64,000 nucleotides of DNA, from the NCBI GenBank assembly GCA_018268935.1, contig JAFDVS010000035.1, positions 50,201-114,200 of the forward strand, in the 5' to 3' direction. Positions 25,516 through 33,505 of this stretch are shown here, piece after piece (the first letter of the stretch is position 1; each line of letters opens with the position of its first letter). This DNA comes from Acidobacteriota bacterium. Its GTDB lineage: Bacteria; Acidobacteriota; Terriglobia; Bryobacterales; Bryobacteraceae. Under the pieces are notes generated by a model, which was not told the DNA's origin, ran no database searches, and saw only the letters and a program-made list of their open reading frames with translations. The position numbers and the translations under genes were made by a program.

Positions 25516-27681
25516 ATGCTACAAAGCATTCCCCCCCCCGAGAGACGCTCTCGGGGCCAGATTCTTCCAGGGGTAGTCAAGTCTTGGAAAGTGGCCTTCG
25601 CTCTCCTCCTCCCCATTGTGCTGTTTGCACAATTTTCTTTCACTGACTCCCAAACCATCTACATGACTCATCCGAGCCGTACTTTTGCGAACCTCGGCTT
25701 CATACCCTTCGATCTCTATGACCGTCCCATTAATATTGACGGCTATGGACAACCTATCGTCAAGGGGTGCAGTACAAGCTGGTCTGTACGCCAGTGCTAT
25801 CAATGGATCTTAGGTGCGTATAGAGGCTCCCACGTGAGCGGAGTCCGGTTCATGTTCTTCCTGGAAGGCCCAAACTTCAGTTCCCCTTTTGGGCTTGTTA
25901 CCTCGCCGACCCTACAATGGGTTGTTAACACCGCATGGGTGACGAACGTAGACATGTTCTTCGCCGACGTTGCGGCCAGCGGGATCACAAACATCGTCCC
26001 CACACCTTCGTTCACCGACATTGTCACTGAGAATGTCCCTGGGAAATCGGTGTATCTTGACGCACCGGTGCGATCGAGCGGATGCGAACCCAGCGGAACT
26101 GGCCAGTTGATCAACCTACTGTTCAATGTAACCGCACCTTGGGGGTTCGAACCGTACGGGAACGGGCATGTTCCCCACGGGAGAGAGAACGCGGCGGCGT
26201 ATAATTGTTCCCCGCAGAATCCGCGCTTCGTGGGGTGGCCTCTCATCGTGGGTGTGGGAGGAATTTTCGACAAACTTCTGGAGAAAGCCCAGAACCGTGG
26301 TCTTTGGGTTCTCGCCTTCGACATTCAGAATGAAACCAACGTGCATTGGACGACGGTGATGGCTCGTCTGATCTACGACAACACGACGGGGACAAATGTC
26401 TTGAACGAAGTGCAGAACCGGATGCAGGCGCATAACTTCAATCGCGACAGGGTTGTCTATTCCTCCGCGGGGGTGCCTCCCGACTGGCAGTACGTGCCCA
26501 CAACGAGCCACTATACGGATGTTGCAGCGGACCATTTCGCCGGGTATTCACTTGATCTTATGTATCAGGATGGGGACATCCCGTGGCCTGGGCTGGGCTG
26601 TTTCACCTCAAACTCCTTCTGCCCGTCGTCTCAGCTCAAGAGGTCTGAGGCCGCTGTCCTGATTGTCCGTTCGATCTATCGGGGGGATGCTTTTCCGGAC
26701 GCAGCAACGAACTATTTCCCGAATGACGTTCCTTACTGGCACCAACACTATCGCTGGATTCAGAAGCTGCGGCAGTTGGGCATTACGATGGGGTGTGGCA
26801 CGGACGCATTTTGCCCTGATGACTATGTCTCGAACGGGCAGTTGGCTGTCATGGCGGTGCGTGCCTGGCAGATCCTCGATCGAGGGGAGGTTGATAATAA
26901 CTTCACCTACAACGGCCCGCAAGTGTATGGGGACGTGCCGCCCAGCCACGTGTTCTTCAAGTGGATTCACAAGGCGTACGAGCTACGAATCATGGAATCC
27001 TCCACTCAGGAATGCGGATACTGGATTTATTGTCCCGACATTGCCGCCTCTCGGGGCAAAGCGTCTTTGTTCATGGTTCGTGGGATCAAACAGAAATTCC
27101 GAAATGAAGCGTTTCGTTGTGTTTCCGTTTATGGCGACGACGCTCGGTTCGTCAGCCTGTCCGCAACAACCAACGCACTGAAAGGCCGTCCGTTTGGAAT
27201 GCCGCCGAGCGAGGGAAGCGAGCACTTCCAGAACTGCTATGGTCAGCGGAGCGCAGACTTTATTGACAGCCGCGTCATGTTGCCGATTGTCGCCACGCAG
27301 CCCTTGGTGGTGGACGCCCATTTGAGGCCGGCAATGCTCGGAAGCGAAGCCGAGTCCGTTGTATACGCCGAGAGTCAACAAACGTTCGATAGCATGTATG
27401 TCTTCCTTCGGGACAACTATCAGATATTCTGGCCTGAAGTGCTGCTTGGGGAGGCTTGGAATCCCAAGAATTCGCAATGCAATAATACGCCAGACAATCC
27501 CGCTGTGCGTCAACCCCCGAATGCAACGGCGAACACCATTGCCGGTTTCAACGCGAGTTGGCTAGCGAGTCAAGTCTGGTTCACGTACACGCCTTGGGCA
27601 ACGCACACAGACGCCAGTGGTTGTGAGCCGTTGCCTACGTTACCTTGGTTTCTTCCCCCAATTGCCCCCACATTATTCTGA
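25516..27681 (+). CDS. Exported protein with glycosidase-like barrel motifs and S-layer-homology repeats
   Basis: About 721 residues from the ATG at 25516 (a TTG at 25468 is an alternative start). A hydrophobic segment (WKVAFALLLPIVLFAQFSF) serves as signal or anchor. Residues about 60-340 carry strand motifs seen in clan-A glycosidases (GVRFMFFLEG, VLAFDIQNETN with a possible acid/base Glu). Three S-layer-homology-like repeats follow, about 350-525 (e.g. LRQLGITMGCG-DAFCPDDYVSNGQLAVMAV). After them come VVDAHLRP and PEVLLGEAW, which could be the later barrel strands with the nucleophile Glu. If so, the SLH unit interrupts the barrel. Base composition is visibly less GC-rich than around it, hinting at transfer. 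First gene of a three-gene set. Confidence 0.6.
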   Translation: MLQSIPPPERRSRGQILPGVVKSWKVAFALLLPIVLFAQFSFTDSQTIYMTHPSRTFANLGFIPFDLYDRPINIDGYGQPIVKGCSTSWSVRQCYQWILGAYRGSHVSGVRFMFFLEGPNFSSPFGLVTSPTLQWVVNTAWVTNVDMFFADVAASGITNIVPTPSFTDIVTENVPGKSVYLDAPVRSSGCEPSGTGQLINLLFNVTAPWGFEPYGNGHVPHGRENAAAYNCSPQNPRFVGWPLIVGVGGIFDKLLEKAQNRGLWVLAFDIQNETNVHWTTVMARLIYDNTTGTNVLNEVQNRMQAHNFNRDRVVYSSAGVPPDWQYVPTTSHYTDVAADHFAGYSLDLMYQDGDIPWPGLGCFTSNSFCPSSQLKRSEAAVLIVRSIYRGDAFPDAATNYFPNDVPYWHQHYRWIQKLRQLGITMGCGTDAFCPDDYVSNGQLAVMAVRAWQILDRGEVDNNFTYNGPQVYGDVPPSHVFFKWIHKAYELRIMESSTQECGYWIYCPDIAASRGKASLFMVRGIKQKFRNEAFRCVSVYGDDARFVSLSATTNALKGRPFGMPPSEGSEHFQNCYGQRSADFIDSRVMLPIVATQPLVVDAHLRPAMLGSEAESVVYAESQQTFDSMYVFLRDNYQIFWPEVLLGEAWNPKNSQCNNTPDNPAVRQPPNATANTIAGFNASWLASQVWFTYTPWATHTDASGCEPLPTLPWFLPPIAPTLF

Positions 27682-27696
27682 AAGGAGTTCCCAGCG

Positions 27697-28497
27697 ATGC
27701 ACTCGATGAGTCTCATTACATTCGCCATTATTTCCATTGGCTGCGGTCTGTTGCCGGGACAAGCGCCGAATTCAAGTCTGTCGGTTGTCGTAGGCACGAT
27801 TCGAGCGGATGATGGAACGGCTCCAGCCGGGACGGTGGTCAGTTTCCGCCGAGTCCCGCAACTGATATCGCAAGGGCGAGGCCGCTCACCCGTTCTGGCG
27901 AAAGGCGAAGTCCGCTTTGGAAAAGGAGTGGTTGCGGATGCTACAGGCGGGTACACTATTTCCGGAGTACCGGCCGGAAAATACTATTATTGTGCAACAC
28001 CTCAGGATACCCGCTACCTGAATACCTGTGTGTGGTCGTCATTGGCATCGATCGCAGTCACAGGACAACGGGTGGTTGTGCCAGTGATCCGGTTGTCAAG
28101 AGGCGGCACAGTGAGCTTTCGGCTCGTCGATCCGGGCCGGCAGTTGCGCGTGACGACCGCGCCGGGGCGCGAGACTCCCAATCTGACGTTGGGAGTAAGG
28201 ACCTCGACTGGAGCTTTCCACGCCGCCTATCCGAAGCGGACTGACCCTGGGTGTCGCGGACGGGTGATTGCGGCGGAGGTGTGTGTCGATCAGCCTCCAG
28301 CCAGCCAAGAGTCCGTTTACGAAGTTCAGGTGCCATTCGGTACGGCATTTCAACCGTGGGTGCACGCACCGTCCTTCGCGATTCGCGACCAACTTGGCGC
28401 GGAGGTGCCAAGCGGCAGCGTGGCGCCTGCTTCTGCCTTTATGCTGTCCTCCGGCGTGTCCAGCCGCAGTTTCGTTTGGACCGTTCAAAGGAGGTGA
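27697..28497 (+). CDS. Exported protein with carboxypeptidase-regulatory-like domain
   Basis: A 266-residue protein beginning with a signal peptide (MHSMSLITFAIISIGCGLLPGQA). The region at about residues 28-130 reads as an Ig-like regulatory/prealbumin fold: GTIRADDGTAPAGTVVSF, then ADATGGYTISGVPAGKYYYCA. The remaining half is beta-rich without a recognised motif. The ATG at 27697 is preceded by GAAAGGAG about 8 nt upstream and lies 15 nt after the SLH-protein stop. It probably serves as a cell-surface or secreted structural protein; the family has no known catalytic role. The last codons form part of the ribosome-binding site of the next gene. Confidence 0.7.
   Translation: MHSMSLITFAIISIGCGLLPGQAPNSSLSVVVGTIRADDGTAPAGTVVSFRRVPQLISQGRGRSPVLAKGEVRFGKGVVADATGGYTISGVPAGKYYYCATPQDTRYLNTCVWSSLASIAVTGQRVVVPVIRLSRGGTVSFRLVDPGRQLRVTTAPGRETPNLTLGVRTSTGAFHAAYPKRTDPGCRGRVIAAEVCVDQPPASQESVYEVQVPFGTAFQPWVHAPSFAIRDQLGAEVPSGSVAPASAFMLSSGVSSRSFVWTVQRR
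28487..28497 (+). promoter_or_regulatory. Unusually complete Shine-Dalgarno sequence
   Basis: AAAGGAGGTGA at the very end of the preceding gene (its final TGA is the stop) matches the complement of the 16S rRNA tail along its whole length. It ends 6 nt before the ATG at 28504. Most genes in this window have only partial sites, so the third gene of the module may be strongly translated and coupled to the second. Confidence 0.75.
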
Positions 28498-28503
28498 GTT
28501 CAG

Positions 28504-30132
28504 ATGATTCGCAAGCGTTTGACTGCGATTCCATGGGTTTTTGCGGTGCTGCTCCATGGAGAGGTCCCGGTGGTGGTGGAAATAGTCAACGCGGCCAGCG
28601 GGCGGGCGCCTTGCAGCGGGTGTCCGTTCGCTTCGGGGTCCTTGGCGCGTATTCGAGGGCAGAATCTGTCGCGTGTGTCGCTGTCGGCTGAGACGACCCC
28701 CTTGCCGAGGGATCTGGGCGGAACCAGCGTCTTGATCGACGGGGATGCCGCGCCGCTGTTTTCCGTGTCGGTGGGCGAGATCCTGTTTCAGGTCCCGAAC
28801 TCCCCGCGGGGTATTACTGAAAATCGCATGCTGCGAGTGCGATCGCCGGATGGACTGAGCGCGCCGCATGCCATCGTGTTGGACCGGTGGGGACCCATGG
28901 GCGTATTCACGAGCGATGGGAAGGAGTGCGGTCCGCCGCTGCTTTTCAACCTGGTTTCGCGCGATGGCCGGACGGAGTACGTGCGGAACTCGCCATCGGC
29001 GAGCGTCCCGCGAATGGGATTCATCACTCTGTTCATGACGGGGTTGACGCTGGAGGGTCTGCCGGAGCAGTGGCCTGTTGTTGGGGTGCCAACTGAGGCG
29101 GCGGCTCAGAGATCGACGCCAATCGAGGCCCACGTCGGCGGGCGCGCGTATCCGCTCGGTTTCCCGCGGTACGCGGGGCGGGTGCCGGGGCTTGTGGGAG
29201 TCGATCAAGTGAACATCGAGGTATCAGGCGGGGCGCCGGAAGGGTGCAACTTGCCGGTCCGGCTATCCCGGGGTTCCGGAACTCCAGCACTTTCGGACTT
29301 CCCCCTCAGCATTGGGTCAGGGGGCCAGTGCGAGGAACCACCTGCTCTTGGGAAGGTGGTTTGGAAGAAGACGGTGACGTCTTCGGCGGAGGGAGTTTCG
29401 GCAAGGGAAACGCTGGATGTTGCCATTGCACGATCCCCGTTCCCGCCCGATACCATTCCGTGGGTGCGGTACCCGGATAACTCTCAGCCGGGGATTCCGG
29501 CGGTGCCGTTCTACTATGTGCCACCGCCGCGCCCACGTTGCACAGAAGACGTATTCACGCAGCACTTGCCCGTGGAGCGGGTTGAAGCGACGGCGCAGGA
29601 CAGGCGACCCGTGGTGCGGCGACTGGAGGAGTTGCGGAACGGGCTAGGTTATCGGGAGGTGGAGCTTCCGGCTGGGTCTATTGTTCCGGGCCGGTTCGAA
29701 TTGGGCATTGAGGATCCTGTTCTCGGGAGGGCGCGCTCCGAGATTCGGATTCCCGAACCGATTCGGATTACAACTGACTTAAGGCCGGGCACCCGGTTCC
29801 TTAGCGGACCTCCTAACTTCATCAGCCTGCTGAACCTGCGCTGGGAGGGTGGCGATCCGGATAGCTGGGTAGTAGTCGTCGTGCATCGTTCCGTGGGGTT
29901 CGAGGGTGATCAGGTTATTGCGGAGGAGGTCAATTCAGTCCGGGCGCGCGCATCGCAGGGCAGGATTGATGTGCGCATTCTCGCTGTACCCGCGCGGAGA
30001 ACGTTTGAGGTTGAGGTGTGGAACTACCGCGAGGGATACAGTGGCGAACGAATGCCGCTTGCCGGGCTGTTCGCGCCGCTGGATCATGGATGGAGGTATG
30101 TATTTCGATTTCAGGGGCTGTTGACGGATTGA
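28504..30132 (+). CDS. Secreted protein with Solibacter-type (TIGR03437-like) domain
   Basis: A 542-residue protein with a short leader (IPWVFAVLLHGEVPVVVEI). Residues about 25-250 have the pattern of the 'Solibacter uncharacterized C-terminal domain' family: SLARIRGQNLS, LPRDLGGTSVLIDGDAAPLFSVSVGEILFQVPNS and later VPGLVGVDQVNIEVSGG. This family is an acidobacterial hallmark, usually at the C terminus of secreted proteins; here it lies in the N-terminal half, with about 280 further residues of unknown beta-rich sequence. The complete Shine-Dalgarno just upstream supports the start. Third gene of the 25.5-30.1 kb module. The 3' end abuts the decayed hicB sequence. Confidence 0.75.
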   Translation: MIRKRLTAIPWVFAVLLHGEVPVVVEIVNAASGRAPCSGCPFASGSLARIRGQNLSRVSLSAETTPLPRDLGGTSVLIDGDAAPLFSVSVGEILFQVPNSPRGITENRMLRVRSPDGLSAPHAIVLDRWGPMGVFTSDGKECGPPLLFNLVSRDGRTEYVRNSPSASVPRMGFITLFMTGLTLEGLPEQWPVVGVPTEAAAQRSTPIEAHVGGRAYPLGFPRYAGRVPGLVGVDQVNIEVSGGAPEGCNLPVRLSRGSGTPALSDFPLSIGSGGQCEEPPALGKVVWKKTVTSSAEGVSARETLDVAIARSPFPPDTIPWVRYPDNSQPGIPAVPFYYVPPPRPRCTEDVFTQHLPVERVEATAQDRRPVVRRLEELRNGLGYREVELPAGSIVPGRFELGIEDPVLGRARSEIRIPEPIRITTDLRPGTRFLSGPPNFISLLNLRWEGGDPDSWVVVVVHRSVGFEGDQVIAEEVNSVRARASQGRIDVRILAVPARRTFEVEVWNYREGYSGERMPLAGLFAPLDHGWRYVFRFQGLLTD

Positions 30133-30400
30133 TCCATTGCCACGCGTTCACCATTCGGCCACCTTCCAAAGTGGACGGTGGTGGGTTCGCGATCGAGTAC
30201 CCGGAACTGCCGGGTTGCATCTCCGACGCAGACACTCCGGAAGAAGCGTTCCGGAATGGGTTCGACGCAGTTCGATCCTAGCCTGCTCCGTTGTGCCAAG
30301 CACGGGGACGCCGTTTCGGAAGCCAAGTTGGCAGCGGGCAGTGGCGGCAACGAGTGCCGCAAGAGACCAGTAAGATTGAGGCATCGCTTGGTTCGGGTTG
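30120..30400 (+). pseudogene. Decayed hicB antitoxin copy
   Basis: The frame containing FTIRPPSKVDGGGFAIEYPE and LPGCISDADTPEEAF closely matches the intact HicB at 45651 (FTIRPLSEEDGGGFSIEYPD). Compared with it, the copy gains one base, producing a TAG stop at 30279-30281, loses one base further on, and keeps DNA-level similarity (GGCAGTGGCGGCAACG) to about 30400. No start codon in the conserved position and no hicA are visible upstream; similarity begins near the end of the preceding gene. It is a fossil of a HicAB locus. The rest of the 30133-30488 gap contains nothing else I can support. Confidence 0.8.
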
Positions 30401-30488
30401 GGGTGGAGCGTGGAGGTTCGCGGCGTTGCATCAGGGGACACCGATGGACACCGATGCCGTCCGATGGTTCTGGTGACGGGGCGGTAGC

Positions 30489-32660
30489 TCAGTCGGAAGC
30501 GAGAAACCGTTCGAGTTCGGGCTTCAAGTGTTCGAAGCGGTGCTCGAGGGAGGGCAACATGCCGAGCGCGGCGGTGAGGTCGCCGGATGCGTTCGATTGC
30601 TCCATGCGGGAGGCCAGTTCGCGCATGTCTTCGCCACCGACGTTGGCGGCGGCTCCCTTGATGGTGTGAGCGGCGAGACGGGCGGCTTGCGGGTCGGCCT
30701 GATCGAGGGCCGCCGAGAGCGCCGCAAGTTGCTGCGGCACGTCGCTCAAGAACCGGGAGACGACGCGGCGCGCCAGCACTTCGTTGCCCATGAGGCGGTC
30801 GAGCAATCCCTCGGAATCGAAGGCGGGCGGTTTTGGATCGGCCAGCGTGGCGGGCTCGGGAGCGGGGGGGAGAGGGCGGCCGGTGGACAGGCGTTCGATT
30901 TCGCTTTCGAGTGCTGCCGGCCGGAGCGGCTTAGTGACGAAGCCGTTCATTCCGGCTTCGATGCATTTCTCGCGGCTGCCGGCCATGGCGTGCGCGGTGA
31001 CGGCGATGATGGGGACGCCGTGGTCCAGCACGTTGGAGGAGGCGGAACGGATGTGCCCCGTCAATTGGTAGCCATCCATGCCGGGTAGCTGGCAATCCAT
31101 GAGGATCATGTCATAGGGCTTTTCGGCCAGAAGGCGCAAGGCGCTGGGGGCGTCGGCGGCGACATCGGCCCGGAAGCCGAGGATGTCAAGAATTCCGATG
31201 GCGACTTCCTGATTGACCGGGGAGTCTTCGACCAGCAGCAAACGGAGCCGTGCGCGGCCCTCGCGGTCCTTCTCCGGCTCGCTGCGGACCGGCGCGGCCG
31301 AGGGCGGCGGACCGTAGCCAAGCAGGGAGGCGAGGCAATTGCCGAGCTCGCCTTGCTTGATGGGTTTCGTCAGACGCCAGGAAAAGCCGAGCGCTTGCCA
31401 GTTGAGGGAAGCATCGCTCGTCTCGATGGTGGCGAGCACCGCCATGGGTATGCCGGCGCAGTGGGGAAGGCGTTGGATGGAGGCGGCGAGCCTATCGCCG
31501 CGCATGCCGTTGAGATCGAGATCGATGAGGATCACCTCAAAGGGCGGCACAGCCGGGTCTTCGAGCAGAGCGAGCGCCGTGGCGGCATCGGTGGCGGCCA
31601 CTGCATCGGCCTTCCAAAAGGCGAGCAGCTCCATCAGCAGTCCGCGGCTGCGGGCATTGCTTTCGACGACCAGCACGCGGCGTTGTTTGAGGCAAAGCGG
31701 GTTGGGGCGGCGGACCTGCGGCTGCTGCTCGAGGACGGCGGTGAACCAGAAGCGCGACCCTTTTCCTTCTTCACTGTCGACGCCCACTTCGCCGTGCATC
31801 ATCTCGACCAGCGTGCGTACGATGGACAGTCCGAGTCCGGTGCCGCCGAAGCGGCGGGTGGTCGATGCATCGAGCTGCGAAAAGGGTTGGAACAGGAGAT
31901 CGCGTTTGCTTTGTGGAATGCCGATGCCGGAGTCGATGATTTCGAAGTGGATAAGGTTAGGCGTTTGGGGAGCGCGCTTGACGCGGATGGAGACTTCGCC
32001 GGTGGTGGTGAATTTGATGGCGTTTCCCGAAAGATTGCCGAGGATCTGGCGGAGCCGGACGGGATCGCCGCGCAGAGCGGTGGGCACATCGGGCTCGATG
32101 AAGCTGATCAGCTCGAGGCCCTTTTGATGGGCCTTGACGGCCATCAGGTCGGCAACGCCTTCGACGACGTCGCGGAGGTTGAAGTCGACGATTTCGAGAT
32201 CGAGCTTGCGGGCTTCGATTTTGGAGAAGTCGAGGATGTCGTCGAGGATGGTGAGGAGGGCCTCGGCGCTGTCGCACATGGTCTGCGTCTGCTTGCGCTG
32301 GCGCTCGGTCAATTCGCTGCGCAGAAGCACTTGGGCCATGCCGAGAATGCCGTTCATGGGGGTGCGGATCTCATGGCTCATGTTGGCCACGAACTGGCTC
32401 TTGAGGCGGCTGGCGGCTTCGGCGTGCTCGACCTGGGCGGCGATTTGTTGGGACTGGCGGGCGAGGTGTTCGAGGGGGCGCAGGAGGCGCCGCGTGTACA
32501 GGAAGCGAATGAGTTCGAAGGCCGCGAAGGCGGCGAACAGCAGTGCCGCGGAGGGCGGGGAGGGCCGCGCCGCGTAGAGGATGACGGCGGCGATGGCTGC
32601 CGCGGCGAGAGAAAACAGTTTCAGCTTCTGCTCCACCGTCGAGGGACCCGGGCGGTTCAT
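30489..32660 (-). CDS. Hybrid histidine kinase with two receiver domains and an HPt domain
   Basis: A 723-residue protein. Two membrane segments (about residues 16-31 and 37-54) precede HisKA (MSHEIRTPMNG, His96), HATPase (N box ILGNLSGNAIKF, GTGLGLSIV), a first receiver (about 325-445), a second receiver (about 470-590, VEDSPVNQ...MDCQLPGMDGY) and HPt (AAHTIKGAAANVGG, about 665). In the first receiver the acidic pair is replaced by ES (VLVVESNA), so its phosphorylation is doubtful; the phospho-Asp site LIDLDLNG is kept. The ATG overlaps the cheR stop as ATGA. It is the last gene of the chemosensory operon and may be a phosphorelay output. Confidence 0.9.
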   Translation of the reverse strand: MNRPGPSTVEQKLKLFSLAAAAIAAVILYAARPSPPSAALLFAAFAAFELIRFLYTRRLLRPLEHLARQSQQIAAQVEHAEAASRLKSQFVANMSHEIRTPMNGILGMAQVLLRSELTERQRKQTQTMCDSAEALLTILDDILDFSKIEARKLDLEIVDFNLRDVVEGVADLMAVKAHQKGLELISFIEPDVPTALRGDPVRLRQILGNLSGNAIKFTTTGEVSIRVKRAPQTPNLIHFEIIDSGIGIPQSKRDLLFQPFSQLDASTTRRFGGTGLGLSIVRTLVEMMHGEVGVDSEEGKGSRFWFTAVLEQQPQVRRPNPLCLKQRRVLVVESNARSRGLLMELLAFWKADAVAATDAATALALLEDPAVPPFEVILIDLDLNGMRGDRLAASIQRLPHCAGIPMAVLATIETSDASLNWQALGFSWRLTKPIKQGELGNCLASLLGYGPPPSAAPVRSEPEKDREGRARLRLLLVEDSPVNQEVAIGILDILGFRADVAADAPSALRLLAEKPYDMILMDCQLPGMDGYQLTGHIRSASSNVLDHGVPIIAVTAHAMAGSREKCIEAGMNGFVTKPLRPAALESEIERLSTGRPLPPAPEPATLADPKPPAFDSEGLLDRLMGNEVLARRVVSRFLSDVPQQLAALSAALDQADPQAARLAAHTIKGAAANVGGEDMRELASRMEQSNASGDLTAALGMLPSLEHRFEHLKPELERFLASD

Positions 32661-33502
32661 CGGCGCAGCCCGGATGGTTTCAACTGGTAATACTGCGCCC
32701 GGACATGAGTTCGGGATTCGAGTTGGGGGCACATGCCCATGAGCGATTCCATCGCCCCGAGCACGAGATAGCCCTCCGGTTCCATGTTGCGCTGCATGCG
32801 GGTGAACAGGGAAAGCCGGTCGGCGTCGCTGAAGTAGATGGCGACATTGCGGCAGAAGATGATGTCGAACTGGCCGATGGAACTGAAGTCCTGCATCAGG
32901 TTGAGCTTGCGGAAGGAGGCCATGGCGCGGATCTCGTCGCGGACCTGCCAGCCGCCGTGGGAATGGGAGAAGTACTTGGCGCGGAGGTCGCTTGAGAGGC
33001 CGCGTGAGGTCTCGAGGGCGCTGAAGTGGCCGCGGCTGGCGCGGGCGAGGGCCTGGTCGGAGATATCGGTGGCGAGGAGGCGCACGCCGTACTTGGAGGT
33101 GTCGCCGAGCATTTCCTTGAGGACGATGGCGATGGTGTAGATTTCCTGACCCGTAGAGCAGGCGGCGCTCCAGATGCGGAGGCGGGGTATGCCGTTGCGG
33201 CGTGTGCGGTCGATCACGTCCGGGACCAGCTTGTTGCGCAGCAGATCGAAGGGGGCGGTGTCGCGGAAGAAGAATGTTTCGTTGGTGGTGATGGCGTCGA
33301 TGATCTGGCGGTCGAGTGTGTGTGTGGCGTCCAGGCGGGCGCGCTGTACGAGGTTGGTGAAGGACCCGCAGTTTGCTTCCTCGGCCAGTGTGCTCAGGCG
33401 GCCCTCGATGAGATACGCTTTGGTGGCGTCGAGCTTGACGCCGGAGATGGAGCGGATGTAGTCGAGCACGACCGCGTGTTCGTCGGGGCGGAGGCGGATC
33501 AT
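32657..33502 (-). CDS. cheR: Chemoreceptor methyltransferase CheR
   Basis: A 281-residue protein with the CheR arrangement: an N-terminal helical domain (residues 1-80), then the Rossmann methyltransferase domain with the SAM-binding loop IWSAACSTGQEIYTIAI near residue 108, ATDISDQALARA near 145 and FDIIFCRNVAIYF near 215. It transfers methyl groups from S-adenosylmethionine to glutamates of the chemoreceptor, setting adaptation. The start ATG follows the cheB stop after 3 nt. No TPR extension is present. The partner esterase CheB and a receptor lie in the same operon. Confidence 0.93.
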   Translation of the reverse strand: MIRLRPDEHAVVLDYIRSISGVKLDATKAYLIEGRLSTLAEEANCGSFTNLVQRARLDATHTLDRQIIDAITTNETFFFRDTAPFDLLRNKLVPDVIDRTRRNGIPRLRIWSAACSTGQEIYTIAIVLKEMLGDTSKYGVRLLATDISDQALARASRGHFSALETSRGLSSDLRAKYFSHSHGGWQVRDEIRAMASFRKLNLMQDFSSIGQFDIIFCRNVAIYFSDADRLSLFTRMQRNMEPEGYLVLGAMESLMGMCPQLESRTHVRAQYYQLKPSGLRR

Positions 33503-33505
33503 AAG

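Noticed and set aside
30478..30496. GGGGCGGTAGCTCAGTCGG, resembling the 5' end of a tRNA
   Set aside because: The D arm does not close, no anticodon arm follows and no complementary 3' acceptor half is present; the sequence overlaps the end of the kinase gene. It may be a chance match or a small relic.
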